A program made the translations under genes and the position numbers. From positions 310,001-374,000 of the forward strand of contig CAVVEC010000001.1 in the NCBI GenBank assembly GCA_963747105.1: DNA of 64,000 nucleotides, read 5' to 3'. The notes below the pieces were generated by a model. That model searched no databases. It had not been told where the DNA came from and was given only the letters and a program-made list of their open reading frames with translations. Within the stretch, counting starts at the first letter, position 1. Each line of letters starts with the position of its first letter. The stretch is from CAVVEC01 sp963747105 (GTDB taxonomy: Bacteria; Acidobacteriota; Terriglobia; Terriglobales; Acidobacteriaceae). This document shows positions 55,796-64,000 of the stretch, one piece after another.

Positions 55796-56737
55796 ATGGC
55801 TGCGATCATTCTGGACGGTAACAAGATCGCCAGCGAAATCCGGCGGGAAGTTGCTGGTGAAGTAAAGACGATGACCGCGGCCGGGATGCGTCCCGGACTG
55901 GCCGTTGTCCTTGTCGGCCACAACCCAGCGTCTGAAATCTACGTGCGGGGAAAGGTAAAAAGCAGCGAGGAAGTCGGCATCTACAGTGAGAAGCACACTC
56001 CGCCGGAGACCATCTCGACCGGAAAACTGCTTGAACTGATTACCGACCTCAACCGGCGCGACGAGATTGACGGTCTCCTGGTGCAACTGCCATTGCCCTC
56101 ACAGGTCGATTCCAAGAGAGTTCTATTGGCGGTCGATCCAACAAAAGACGTCGACGGCTTTCACCCGATGAATGTGGGATTTCTATCCACACAGCGGCCT
56201 GGCCTTGTGCCGTGCACGCCTGCCGGCATTCTTGAGATCCTCAAACGGAGCAATATCCTGATTGCCGGACAGGAAGCCGTGGTCGTGGGACGCAGCGATA
56301 TCGTCGGGAAACCGACCGCGATGCTGCTGATAAATGCGAATGCTACGATCACGATTTGCCACTCCAAGACTCGCGACCTGCCCGGCGTTTGCCGCCGGGC
56401 GGACATTCTGGTTGCGGCGATTGGCCGGCCCGCGATGATCACGCGCGATTTCGTGAAACCGGGTGCGACCGTGATTGATGTAGGCATGAACACGGTGACG
56501 GATCGAACCGAGTTCAATCGGCTGTTTGCCGGGAACGCAAGGCGCGAAGAGACTTTTCGTACGAAAGGTTCGGTGCTGGTTGGAGATGTTCATCCCGAGG
56601 TAGCTCAGGTCGCCGGAGCGATTACGCCGGTGCCAGGTGGGGTGGGTCCGTTAACCATTGCCATGTTGATGGCAAACACGGTGCGCGCCGCGAAAATCCG
56701 CCGAGGTGGGCGTGTACCGGAGCTTTCCCGCGCTTGA
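55796..56737 (+). CDS. folD: Bifunctional methylene-tetrahydrofolate dehydrogenase/cyclohydrolase
   Basis: 313 residues, slightly longer than typical. IILDGNKIASEIRREVAGEV, PASEIYVRGKVKSSEEVGI (active-site Tyr-x3-Lys), DGLLVQLPLPSQVD, KDVDGFHPMNVG, VVVGRSDIVGKPTAMLL and PVPGGVGPLTIAMLM are all present. FolD interconverts one-carbon folates in the cytosol. Near residue 255 there is an insertion relative to the family (FNRLFAGNARREETFR). No operon partner; a dispersed palindrome follows. Confidence 0.96.
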   Translation: MAAIILDGNKIASEIRREVAGEVKTMTAAGMRPGLAVVLVGHNPASEIYVRGKVKSSEEVGIYSEKHTPPETISTGKLLELITDLNRRDEIDGLLVQLPLPSQVDSKRVLLAVDPTKDVDGFHPMNVGFLSTQRPGLVPCTPAGILEILKRSNILIAGQEAVVVGRSDIVGKPTAMLLINANATITICHSKTRDLPGVCRRADILVAAIGRPAMITRDFVKPGATVIDVGMNTVTDRTEFNRLFAGNARREETFRTKGSVLVGDVHPEVAQVAGAITPVPGGVGPLTIAMLMANTVRAAKIRRGGRVPELSRA

Positions 56738-56743
56738 ACGTTT

Positions 56744-56887
56744 TTTCACCACAGAGGCAGAGAAACAAAGAAAGGCAATTCGGGATTCTGTAGTTGTATC
56801 TTGCCCCTGCTTTCGCGCTTTCGAGAACGACGGAATCAGAATTCTTAAAAACGGTTTTCTCTGTGTCTCTGTGCCTCTGTGGTGAAA
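56744..56887. repeat. Dispersed palindrome TTTCACCACAGAGG...CCTCTGTGGTGAAA
   Basis: Long near-perfect outer arms (56744-56757 and 56873-56887) with inner CACAGAG/CTCTGTG repeats. It lies between folD and coaE; related to the fragment at 2693. Confidence 0.75.
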
Positions 56888-56912
56888 TGGATTTGCAACA
56901 GATGAGGCTGGC

Positions 56913-57554
56913 TTGCTGAAAGTCGGACTAACCGGTGGAATTGCCTCTGGCAAGTCCGTGGTGGGTGAAATGTTTGTGGCGCTTGGCGCTCACCTGATTC
57001 AGGCCGACACGATCGCCCATCAACGCCTGCAGCCGGGTGAGGCGGTTTATCAGGAAGTTGTCAGTCATTTCGGCCCAGAAATCCTCAATCCCGACGGCAG
57101 CGTCAATCGTGCTCGCCTGGCGGAGGCAGCGTTTGGCTCGTCAACAGAAACCGGACTTTCGCGCGTGCAGGAATTGAACCGGATCGTTCATCCCGCTGTG
57201 ATTCGAAAACAGAACGAATGGATGGAAGCAGTTGGCCGGCGTAATCCGCGCGCCATCGCGATCGTGGAGGCGGCGCTGATCCTGGAAGCGGGAGCGGTGG
57301 ATCATTTCGACCGCCTTTTGGTCGTTACCTGCCGCCCCGAACAGCGCATCCAGCGCTGGGCAAGCCGGCTGAAAGTAGACGAAGAAACGGCACGCAGAGA
57401 GGTCTCGCGGCGCATGGCGGCGCAACTTCCGGGTGAGGAAAAAATTAAAGCCGCCGATTATGTCATCGACAACTCCGGCTCTCTGGATCAGACGCGCAAG
57501 CAAGTGCACGAAGTATACGAAAAGCTGAAAAGCGAGGCCGACCGGGCGTTTTGA
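56913..57554 (+). CDS. coaE: Dephospho-CoA kinase
   Basis: 213 residues from TTG 56913, with GAGG six bases upstream. LKVGLTGGIASGKSVVGEMF is the P-loop, DTIAHQRLQPGEAVYQEVV the substrate region, and NRIVHPAVIRKQNEW follows; CRPEQRIQRW is the lid. CoaE performs the last step of coenzyme A synthesis. A protease gene follows 69 bases later. Confidence 0.95.
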   Translation: MLKVGLTGGIASGKSVVGEMFVALGAHLIQADTIAHQRLQPGEAVYQEVVSHFGPEILNPDGSVNRARLAEAAFGSSTETGLSRVQELNRIVHPAVIRKQNEWMEAVGRRNPRAIAIVEAALILEAGAVDHFDRLLVVTCRPEQRIQRWASRLKVDEETARREVSRRMAAQLPGEEKIKAADYVIDNSGSLDQTRKQVHEVYEKLKSEADRAF

Positions 57555-57623
57555 CCATAGGGAACACAAAGAATCTACAATCAGAGTAGCTCCGCGAAAC
57601 TTCGTGGCTGAAGGTTTTGACTT

Positions 57624-58763
57624 ATGAGATTGCTGCGACCTGTCCTTATTGCCGTGATGATTGCCGGCGCATTTTTTTATTTCACCACCTACCGGTCCGG
57701 CCGCAGCGGGCTGACCGACTGGATCGGGCATCCAAATAAAGTCGAGATTAGTGAAGCGGCAGGCGGCGATTTGCTCGACGCTGAAGAGCAGAACAACATC
57801 AGCGTCTATCGTAAGAACATTGGATCCGTCGTAAACATCACCTCGCGCGCCGTGACGTTTGATTTCTTCTACGGGCTGGTGCCGGAAGAAGGACAGGGAT
57901 CGGGTTTCATCATTGATAAAGAGGGGCACGTCCTTACCAACTTCCACGTCATTGCAGACGCGCGCCAGATTGAAGTAACTTTGCACAATCGCAAGAAATA
58001 CAAAGCCTCGATCGTCGGCACGGATCGCTCCCATGATTTGGCCGTAGTGCAGATCAAGGCGCCGGACCTCACGCCCATGGTGTTGGGCGACTCGCGCAAC
58101 CTGCAGGTGGGTCAGAAAGTGTATGCCATTGGCAATCCTTTCGGCCTTTCCGGCACTCTGACGCGCGGCATCGTGAGTTCGATCCGCTCGGTGCAGGAAC
58201 CCGACGGCATGACCATTGACGAGGCCATTCAGACCGACGCCGCCATCAATCCCGGAAACTCCGGAGGCCCGCTGCTCAACTGGCATGGCGAGGTCATCGG
58301 CATCAACACTATGATCGCTTCCAGTGTCGGGCAGAGTGCGGGCATCGGGTTTGCGATTCCTATCAATACTGCTAAGGCGGTTCTCAACGACCTGGTGACT
58401 CTGGGGCGGGTGCGGCGTCCAGCGCTCGGCGTGCGCACCATTCCCGTTGATCCTGAACTGGCGGAGCAGATGGGATTGGCGGCGGATTATGGTTTGCTCA
58501 TTGTCCAGGTGGTTCCAGGTGGCGCGGCGGACCGCGCCGGCCTGCGCGGCGGCAACGAACGGGCGTTTCTCGGCAATATTCCGATCATGGTGGGCGGAGA
58601 CCTGATCGTGGGCATTGATGGCGAAAAAGTGGAAGACCAGCAAGATCTCGCCCAGATCATGAACAACCATCGTGCCGGCGATACGGTGCGGCTGAGCATC
58701 TACCGTGGGAAAAAGAAGATGGACGTAAGCGTCGTTCTGGGTGAGGCGAAGGAGCAGGTGTGA
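57624..58763 (+). CDS. Trypsin-like serine protease with PDZ domain (HtrA/DegQ type)
   Basis: 379 residues. One N-terminal membrane helix (LLRPVLIAVMIAGAFFYF) and a protease domain with catalytic His about 105 (VLTNFHVIAD), Asp about 137 (RSHDLAVVQI) and Ser about 211 (INPGNSGGPLL). One PDZ domain follows (ADYGLLIVQVVPGGAADRAG, GGDLIVGIDGEKVEDQQDLA). It is probably anchored in the inner membrane and active in the periplasm for protein quality control, like DegS/DegQ. Confidence 0.94.
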   Translation: MRLLRPVLIAVMIAGAFFYFTTYRSGRSGLTDWIGHPNKVEISEAAGGDLLDAEEQNNISVYRKNIGSVVNITSRAVTFDFFYGLVPEEGQGSGFIIDKEGHVLTNFHVIADARQIEVTLHNRKKYKASIVGTDRSHDLAVVQIKAPDLTPMVLGDSRNLQVGQKVYAIGNPFGLSGTLTRGIVSSIRSVQEPDGMTIDEAIQTDAAINPGNSGGPLLNWHGEVIGINTMIASSVGQSAGIGFAIPINTAKAVLNDLVTLGRVRRPALGVRTIPVDPELAEQMGLAADYGLLIVQVVPGGAADRAGLRGGNERAFLGNIPIMVGGDLIVGIDGEKVEDQQDLAQIMNNHRAGDTVRLSIYRGKKKMDVSVVLGEAKEQV

Positions 58764-58856
58764 GTTTGGTCCAAGTTTCGCGCCGATAGATTTTGGACGT
58801 TCCTCTACCCGCTGTGCACCCTCCGCGTGAGAGTCCTTGACTTTCACTTTCCGTTC

Positions 58857-59825
58857 TTACGCAGCCGTCTCCGCTGAGAACTCTTCGATCTCCCTGACTT
58901 CCTTGTCACTCAGCCGCAGTTCTCCAGCGCGCATCACGCCCTCGGCCTGCCGGGCATTGCGAGCGCCTACAATAGCGCCCGTTACAGCCGGATTTCGCAG
59001 CGTCCAGGCAATCGCCACTTCGCCGGGAGACCGCCCATGTCGCTTGCCGATTTCACGCAGTTGCTCGACGAGAACGAGATTTCGGGACAGCCTGGGCTCA
59101 TTGAACTCCGGGTCGCGGCTCCGCCAATCATCGTTCGGCAGTCTTGAAGCACGCTCGTGCGTCATTGCACCTGTCAACAGCCCTGAAGCCATCGGGGAAT
59201 AAACGATCACCCCAATGCCTTCGCGCAAGCAATAGGGAAGAAGGTCTTCCTCAACTCCGCGGTTGATCAGCGAGTACGGAGGTTGCAACGAAGTGATGGG
59301 CGCGATGGCTTTGGCCCGGCGCATTTGCTTCACGTTGAAATTGGAGACGCCGATCCAGCGCACTTTGCCCTCCCGCTTCAGTTCGGCAAGGGTTGACCAG
59401 GCCTCCTCCAATTCCGGAGAATCGGGATCGGGCGGCCAGTGGATTTGATACAGGTCAATCACATCCCTTCCCAGGCGGCGCAGGCTGTCTTCTGCTTCCT
59501 GCCGGATCGAAGCGGCGCGAAAAACCTTGGTCACATTTCCCTGTTCGTCCCAGCGCAGAACGCATTTCGTAAAGACATACGGCTTGGAGCCTTGCCAGGT
59601 ATTGAGCGCCCGGCCCAGGACTTCTTCTGAATGACCCTTCCCATAGACCGCAGCGGTGTCGATCCAGTTGACGCCTAATTCGAGCGCTCGATGAATAGCC
59701 CCGATGGAGTCGTTGTCATCCTGCGCTCCCCAGGCAAACTGCCAGCCTGAGCCACCGATCGCCCACGCGCCGTAACCCACAGGAGTAATGTCTAAATCCG
59801 AGTTGCCAAGCTGCTTGGTTTGCAT
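58857..59825 (-). CDS. Aldo/keto reductase
   Basis: 322 residues from ATG 59825, with CAGGAG seven bases upstream; the frame extends upstream into a dispersed repeat, so this start is preferred. NWIDTAAVYGKGHSEEVLGR holds the Asp and Tyr of the active site, KPYVFTKCVL the Lys region and DLYQIHWPPDP the His. NADPH-dependent reductases of this group act on aldehydes and sugars; the substrate is unknown. Confidence 0.93.
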   Translation of the reverse strand: MQTKQLGNSDLDITPVGYGAWAIGGSGWQFAWGAQDDNDSIGAIHRALELGVNWIDTAAVYGKGHSEEVLGRALNTWQGSKPYVFTKCVLRWDEQGNVTKVFRAASIRQEAEDSLRRLGRDVIDLYQIHWPPDPDSPELEEAWSTLAELKREGKVRWIGVSNFNVKQMRRAKAIAPITSLQPPYSLINRGVEEDLLPYCLREGIGVIVYSPMASGLLTGAMTHERASRLPNDDWRSRDPEFNEPRLSRNLVLVEQLREIGKRHGRSPGEVAIAWTLRNPAVTGAIVGARNARQAEGVMRAGELRLSDKEVREIEEFSAETAA

Positions 59826-59868
59826 TTCAATCTCCTGAGAGGGTGGTTCAAGAAAACCTGTATTTGTT

Positions 59869-59955
59869 GTCATCCCGAGCGGAGCGAGGAATCTGCAGTT
59901 CTTCACCCTCAAGAGAAAACTGCAGATTCCTCGTCGCTCTGCTCCTCGGAATGAC
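59869..59955. repeat. Dispersed palindromic repeat with GAGGAATCTGCAG core
   Basis: Inner arms GAGGAATCTGCAG / CTGCAGATTCCTC and outer GTCATCCCGAG / CTCGGAATGAC. It lies upstream of the aldo/keto reductase, and its translation would give an artificial N-terminus. Same family at 33922, 62441, 63448. Confidence 0.8.
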
Positions 59956-60034
59956 AATACTTTAGAATTTTTCTACAAGCTGCTACCCAGCGTTTGATTC
60001 AGATGGTCACAAATCCGATTCACACGGTGAACGA

Positions 60035-60412
60035 ATGAACGTGGATTCCATTCGTCAGTTCTGCCTTACCTTCCCACGGGCAACCGAAAACCTGCAGTGG
60101 GGAGAGGATCTGTGCTTCAAGGTGGCGGGAAAGATCTTTGCCATTGTGAGCCTGGGCTCAGTTCCTCAGGGTCTTTGTTTCAAGTGCACACCAGAGAAAT
60201 TCGCCGAACTGGTGGAGCGGGAGGGGATCACTCCCGCGCCCTATGTGGGCCGTTACAAGTGGGTATTGCTGGAGAGACTGGATGGGTTGCCCTACCGGGA
60301 GTTGCAGGACTTGATCCGTGAGTCGTATGCCATGGTTGCGGCGAAAGCCCGACCCAAAACCAAGAACATTATACGCAGAGGCCGCGGAGGAAGTACGGGA
60401 GACAAGAGGTAG
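60035..60412 (+). CDS. MmcQ/YjbR-family DNA-binding protein
   Basis: 125 residues. DSIRQFCLTFPRATENLQWG, EDLCFKVAGKIFAIV, CFKCTPEKFAELVEREGITP and APYVGRYKWVLLE are the MmcQ/YjbR pattern; the fold resembles the double wing of transcription-factor-like DNA binders. Function is not well established. The basic tail (RGRGGSTGDKR) is a species variation. Confidence 0.87.
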   Translation: MNVDSIRQFCLTFPRATENLQWGEDLCFKVAGKIFAIVSLGSVPQGLCFKCTPEKFAELVEREGITPAPYVGRYKWVLLERLDGLPYRELQDLIRESYAMVAAKARPKTKNIIRRGRGGSTGDKR

Positions 60413-60620
60413 CCGAGACAGGCTCGCTTCAGACGAACTGGGAGATTCGTCGCTGTCGCGTTCCACTCGGGAAAGCAATGTCCCGTGGGCAGTCGCCCTG
60501 CTGAGAGCTGAAAGCTGATAGCGGACAACTGCTGCGAATTTGACTCCCGCTCGCCCGCTAGGCTAGCCTCAGAAGTCTTGGCGAGCCAGAGAAACTCGTC
60601 TCCATACAGCCCGAGATTCC

Positions 60621-62381
60621 ATGCGATTTAACCGCAAGCTGTTAATCGTGCTGCTTCTGGCAGCGTTGCTGGCAGGCGCCGCGCCGTCTCCGGCCGCAGT
60701 CGTACGTCCGGTTCATGCGCCCCACGGCATGGTGGCGAGCGTTCACGAACTGGCTTCCCGCGCTGGGTCGGAGATCATGCGGTCCGGCGGGAATGCAGTG
60801 GATGCCGCGGTGGCCACCGGTTTTGCCCTTGCGGTGGTCCATCCGCAGGCAGGCAACCTCGGCGGTGGCGGGTTCATGCTCATTCGCATGGCCGATGGGA
60901 AAACGCATTTCCTCGACTATCGCGAGAAAGCTCCGGCGGCAGCCACAGCAAACATGTTTCTCGACCCTCAGGGAGGGGTTATCGAGAACGCCAGTATCGT
61001 CGGCTATAAGGCAATCAGCGTGCCGGGCTCGGTTGCCGGCATGGTTTATGCCGAGAAAACGTACGGGAAGCTGGCTCTTGACCAGGTCATGGCTCCAGCG
61101 ATCAAGCTGGCGCGCGACGGCTTCCCCCTGACCTGGGAGGACGCAGCGGATTTTCATGACCAGCACTTGGCCAAGTTTCCCGAGTCCAGCCGAATTTTTC
61201 AGCGCGATGCTCACCCCTACCAGCCAGGAGACATCTTCCGCCAGCCGGAATTGGCGCAGACACTGGAGCGCATCGCGAAAAATCCCGACGACTTTTACCA
61301 CGGGGCAATGGCGCGGGAGTTGACGGCTTCGATCCAGAAAGGTGGAGGGCTGATCACGACTGACGATCTCGCGCACTACGAAGTGAAGGAGCGGGAACCG
61401 GTGCGCGGAACTTATCGCGGCTTTGAAATTGTTAGCGCGCCTCCGCCTTCCTCGGGCGGGATTGCGCTCCTCGAAATTCTGAACATCTTGGAAGGTTACG
61501 ATCTGGCTAAGGCGGGAAATCGCTCGGCTCAAGCCGTGCATTTGACCGCCGAAGCGTTCCAGCGGTCGTTTTTTGATCGCGCCGAGTTTTTGGGCGATCC
61601 CGATTTTTCCAAGATTCCCGTCGCGCAGCTTATTGACAAAAGGTACGGTGCGGCATGGCGGGAGTCGATTGATCCTGCACACGCGAGCCTCAGCAAGGAC
61701 TTGCGCCGCCCTGCGATCTTCAGCGAGCTCGAACAGTACGCAGCGCTGCATCCCCAGCCGTCGGCAGTGCCCGAACCCGAGCACACTACCCATTACTCTG
61801 TGGTTGACGCGGACGGAAATGCGGTCGCTGTTACGACTACACTGAATGATCGTTTCGGTTCGCGCGTGATTGCCGAGGGCCTCGGCTTCCTGCTGAATGA
61901 CGAGATGGATGATTTTACCTCCAAGGCGGGTGTGCCCAATCTGTACGGATTGATCCAAGGGCCAGCGAACGCCATCGGGCCGGGCAAGCGGCCGCTGTCT
62001 GCCATGACGCCGACGATCGTATTGAAAAACGGCAAGCTCGTCCTGGTGCTCGGCTCGCCCGGAGGTTCGCGCATCATCACCACCGTAGCCAATATTCTTA
62101 TGGGCGTCGTGGATTACGGAATGAGCATCCAGGAGGCAGTCAACGCGCCGCGTTTTCATCATCAGTGGCTGCCGGACGTTCTGCGGGTCGAGCAGTGGTT
62201 TTCTCCGGATACCGTGAAGTTGCTTCGGCAAATGGGGCACAAGATCGAGTTCGGGGTTACGGTGGCGGGAATTTGGGAACCTTACTGGAGCGATGGCGAG
62301 TGCATTGCCATTGACCAGACTACGGGCGACCGGCTGGGCGCGAGCGACGATCGCAACAACGGAAAGGCTGTAGGATATTAG
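60621..62381 (+). CDS. ggt: Gamma-glutamyltransferase, periplasmic
   Basis: 586 residues. A signal peptide (LLIVLLLAALLAGAAPSPAA) is followed by the large subunit HGMVASVHELASRAGSEIMR, AVDAAVATGFALAVVHPQAG, NLGGGGFMLIR. The autocatalytic Thr is in the HTTHYSVVDADGNAVAVTTT region (about residue 390), marking the start of the small subunit. The later motif GSPGGSRIITTVANILMGV completes the active site. It cleaves glutathione and gamma-glutamyl peptides. No start problem: ATG 60621. Confidence 0.96.
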   Translation: MRFNRKLLIVLLLAALLAGAAPSPAAVVRPVHAPHGMVASVHELASRAGSEIMRSGGNAVDAAVATGFALAVVHPQAGNLGGGGFMLIRMADGKTHFLDYREKAPAAATANMFLDPQGGVIENASIVGYKAISVPGSVAGMVYAEKTYGKLALDQVMAPAIKLARDGFPLTWEDAADFHDQHLAKFPESSRIFQRDAHPYQPGDIFRQPELAQTLERIAKNPDDFYHGAMARELTASIQKGGGLITTDDLAHYEVKEREPVRGTYRGFEIVSAPPPSSGGIALLEILNILEGYDLAKAGNRSAQAVHLTAEAFQRSFFDRAEFLGDPDFSKIPVAQLIDKRYGAAWRESIDPAHASLSKDLRRPAIFSELEQYAALHPQPSAVPEPEHTTHYSVVDADGNAVAVTTTLNDRFGSRVIAEGLGFLLNDEMDDFTSKAGVPNLYGLIQGPANAIGPGKRPLSAMTPTIVLKNGKLVLVLGSPGGSRIITTVANILMGVVDYGMSIQEAVNAPRFHHQWLPDVLRVEQWFSPDTVKLLRQMGHKIEFGVTVAGIWEPYWSDGECIAIDQTTGDRLGASDDRNNGKAVGY

Positions 62382-62440
62382 GGGGCAATGAAAGACGTTG
62401 CTGGGATGGGACCGCAGCGGCTTCGCAGCCCTAAAGTCTT

Positions 62441-62524
62441 GTCATTCCGAGGAGCGAGAGCGACGAGGAATCTGCAGCTTTCCTTTGAGTGCGAAGAACT
62501 GCAGATCGCTGCGCTCGGGATGAC
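62441..62524. repeat. Dispersed palindromic repeat with GAGGAATCTGCAG core
   Basis: Same family as 59869: GTCATTCCGAGGAGCG...CTCGGGATGAC, inner GAGGAATCTGCAG, a divergent right arm. It lies between ggt and the isomerase. Confidence 0.75.
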
Positions 62525-62568
62525 TATAAGATAAAAGGGGTTTTGCGCCGGAGCGGTGGGATGAAGCG

Positions 62569-63389
62569 ATGCTGAAGGCGATATCAACCTACGTATACGT
62601 AAAAGAACGGCTGCATCCCGGCCTGCTGGATGGCCTGGTGCGGGGCGGCGCGCAGGCGATTGAAATCTTTGCCGCCCGGCAGCACCTCGATTACGCCAAC
62701 CGTAAGCAGCATGTGCGGGAAATCGCAGACTGGTTCCGGACCAGCGGCATCCACCTGAATTCAGTGCACGCGCCACTCTACGCCGATTACGAGTGGGGCC
62801 GCACCGGCGCATCGCCGGTGAATGTCACCTCCACCGACCGGGCCGGCGCATCGAGGCCATGGACGAAATCAAACGCGCGCTCGAACTGGCCGAGCAGATC
62901 CCCTTCCGCTTCCTGGTGCAGCACCTGGGCATCAGCGGCGAGTCCTTCGACGAGCGCAAGATCGAGGCGGCCATGACTTCGATCGAACATCTGCGAGCGT
63001 TCGCCCGACCCTTGGGTGTGAGCATTCTGCTGGAAAACATTCCCAATGAACTCAGCACGCCAGAGCGGCTGGTCGAATTTATTCATGCCAGCCACTTCGA
63101 CGATGTGGGCGTGTGCTTCGACTTCGGTCATGCTCACATGATGAGCGACGTGGCTCAGGCGTTCGAGACCGTCAAGGGCTACGTCCGGTCCACCCACGTT
63201 CACGACAATGCCAAAGATCGCGACTCACATCTTTGGCCGGGCAGCGGATCAATCGACTGGAAGCAGGCCATCGACCTGCTGCGTTCCGCGCCCCACACTC
63301 CGCCACTGCTGCTGGAGATCGAGGGCGACGAGAAGATCAACGCCGCAGAAAAGATGGGCGAAGCGTTCAAGAAATTGGTAATTGAGTAA
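62569..63389 (+). pseudogene. Sugar phosphate isomerase/epimerase, frameshifted
   Basis: Xylose-isomerase-like TIM-barrel protein. MLKAISTYVYVKERLHPGLL and IHLNSVHAPLYADYEWG are in one frame. IEAMDEIKRALELAEQIPFR, SILLENIPNELSTPE (Glu ligand), DVGVCFDFGHAHMMSD, YVRSTHVHDN and LLLEIEGDEK follow in the next. The break is at about 62843, where one missing C (GCCCGGCGC read as GCCGGCGC) explains it. All metal ligand motifs are preserved. The substrate (sugar phosphate) is not known. Confidence 0.87.
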
Positions 63390-63447
63390 TTGGTAATCGC
63401 GCAATTCATTGAGAGTTGTTAAGCGTTGTGACACTTCGACGCCATTT

Positions 63448-63535
63448 GTCATTCCGAGCGTGGCGAGGAATCTGCAGTGGCTTGGAACGTTGGAAAATGC
63501 AGATTCCTCGCGCCAAAAGCGGGCAGTCGGAATGG
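63448..63535. repeat. Dispersed palindromic repeat with GAGGAATCTGCAG core
   Basis: GTCATTCCGAGCGTGGCGAG...GTCGGAATGGC, with inner GAGGAATCTGCAG / ATGCAGATTCCTC. It lies between the isomerase and asnS. Confidence 0.75.
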
Positions 63536-63577
63536 CGTTTTCAAATTACCAAATTGCTCAATTACTAAATCTAAGCT

Positions 63578-64000
63578 ATGTCTCCCGTAACCACGATCAG
63601 CGAAGTTGGCAAACATGAAGGCCAAAGCGTCACCATTCGCGGCTGGCTCTATAACCTGCGCGAAAGCGGCAAGCTCCTGTTCCCGCAATTTCGTGACGGC
63701 AGCGGCGTAATTCAGGGCGTCGTCGCCAAGAACGCTGTTCCACCCGAGGTATTCGACGCCGTCAAGAGCCTTACCCAGGAATCGAGCGTGATTGTCGAAG
63801 GCAAGGTTCGAGCCGACAAGCGCGCTCCCGGCGGCTATGAACTGGACATCTCGAATGTGCAGGTCATCCAGCGGGTTCCTGAGAATGATCCTTATCCCAT
63901 TTCGCTGAAAGAGCACGGCGTCGAATTCCTCATGGAGCACCGCCATTTGTGGGTGCGCACGCCGCGGCAGGCCGCGATCTTACGGGTTCGGGCGGAGATT
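63578..64000 (+). CDS. asnS: Asparaginyl-tRNA synthetase, N-terminal part
   Basis: ATG 63578 opens MSPVTTISEVGKHEGQSVTI and the frame runs past the window end (141 residues seen). The OB-fold anticodon-binding domain shows RGWLYNLRESGKLLFPQFRD and VQVIQRVPENDPYPISLKEH, and the start of the class II core follows (FLMEHRHLWVRTPRQAAILR). The YPIS...HLWVR segment is shared by AsnRS and AspRS; the SGKLLFPQFRDG pattern favours AsnRS. Confidence 0.85.
   Translation, partial: MSPVTTISEVGKHEGQSVTIRGWLYNLRESGKLLFPQFRDGSGVIQGVVAKNAVPPEVFDAVKSLTQESSVIVEGKVRADKRAPGGYELDISNVQVIQRVPENDPYPISLKEHGVEFLMEHRHLWVRTPRQAAILRVRAEI

Noticed and set aside
57141..58847. Long antisense frame opposite coaE and the HtrA-like gene
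   Set aside because: It spans two well-supported genes on the other strand and has no domain.
60642..62240. Long antisense frame opposite ggt
   Set aside because: A shadow of the ggt coding frame.
9586..63535. Possible CRISPR array from the many repeats
   Set aside because: Repeats are dispersed palindromes or one two-copy tandem, with no regular spacers and no cas genes.

Overview
This window is a gene-dense bacterial chromosome segment, GC-rich and coding on both strands. It is most likely from an Acidobacteriota (Terriglobia/Koribacter-like) organism, possibly a metagenome assembly. A Gram-negative envelope is supported by lpxC, an outer-membrane beta-barrel protein, a periplasmic gamma-glutamyltransferase and an S9B peptidase. 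The acidobacterial placement is inference from overall gene content and the abundant REP-like palindromes; there is no rRNA or tRNA gene here to test it.

Layout. 1-5.1 kb: membrane proteins, a DinB-fold enzyme, a shortened UvrC-like nuclease, a DnaC-like helicase loader with a DUF1376-like partner, and a LysR regulator. 5.1-8.5 kb: the glyoxylate bypass (aceB, aceA), divergent from the LysR gene across a perfect operator-like palindrome. 8.5-12.9 kb: HU, ribosomal protein L31, a dihydrouridine synthase and a small foreign-looking insert with a SET-domain gene. 13-19 kb: metallo-hydrolase, dipeptidyl peptidase IV, a zinc-ribbon coiled-coil protein and an RlmI-type methyltransferase. 19-24 kb: hsp20 and clpB, with a three-gene nucleotidyltransferase / small protein / HEPN-like module between them. 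24-34 kb: pirin, FmdB, RsmI, YqeY, a serine-pathway aminotransferase with serA, secreted proteins, a site-2 protease and RsmD. 34-42 kb: RidA, creatininase-family protein, a second HU, and a LiaF-like plus LytS/LytTR envelope-sensing operon. 42-50 kb: NYN nuclease, folK, lpxC, an SDR, and one very large GAF/GGDEF/HD-GYP signalling gene. 50-64 kb: gltX with an internal tandem duplication, a VapBC toxin-antitoxin pair, alcohol dehydrogenase, cytochrome c, acyltransferase, folD, coaE, an HtrA-like protease, ggt, a sugar-phosphate isomerase and the start of asnS.

Two things colour the whole window. First, at least nine otherwise well-conserved genes are split by single-base shifts, several in homopolymer runs (aceA, MBL hydrolase, rsmI, aminotransferase, serA, rsmD, a DoxX-like gene, the GGDEF gene, the isomerase). 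Sequencing or assembly error is the simplest explanation, so these should not be taken as loss of function. Second, several families of palindromic interspersed repeats lie between genes, and two appear to have been absorbed in frame into coding sequence (dusB and clpB).

The best candidates for something new are the nucleotidyltransferase/HEPN-like module at 19.86-21.32 kb, the dusB-tail-flanked insert carrying a SET-domain gene at 11.6-12.8 kb, and the domesticated-looking replication pair at 2.7-4.0 kb.
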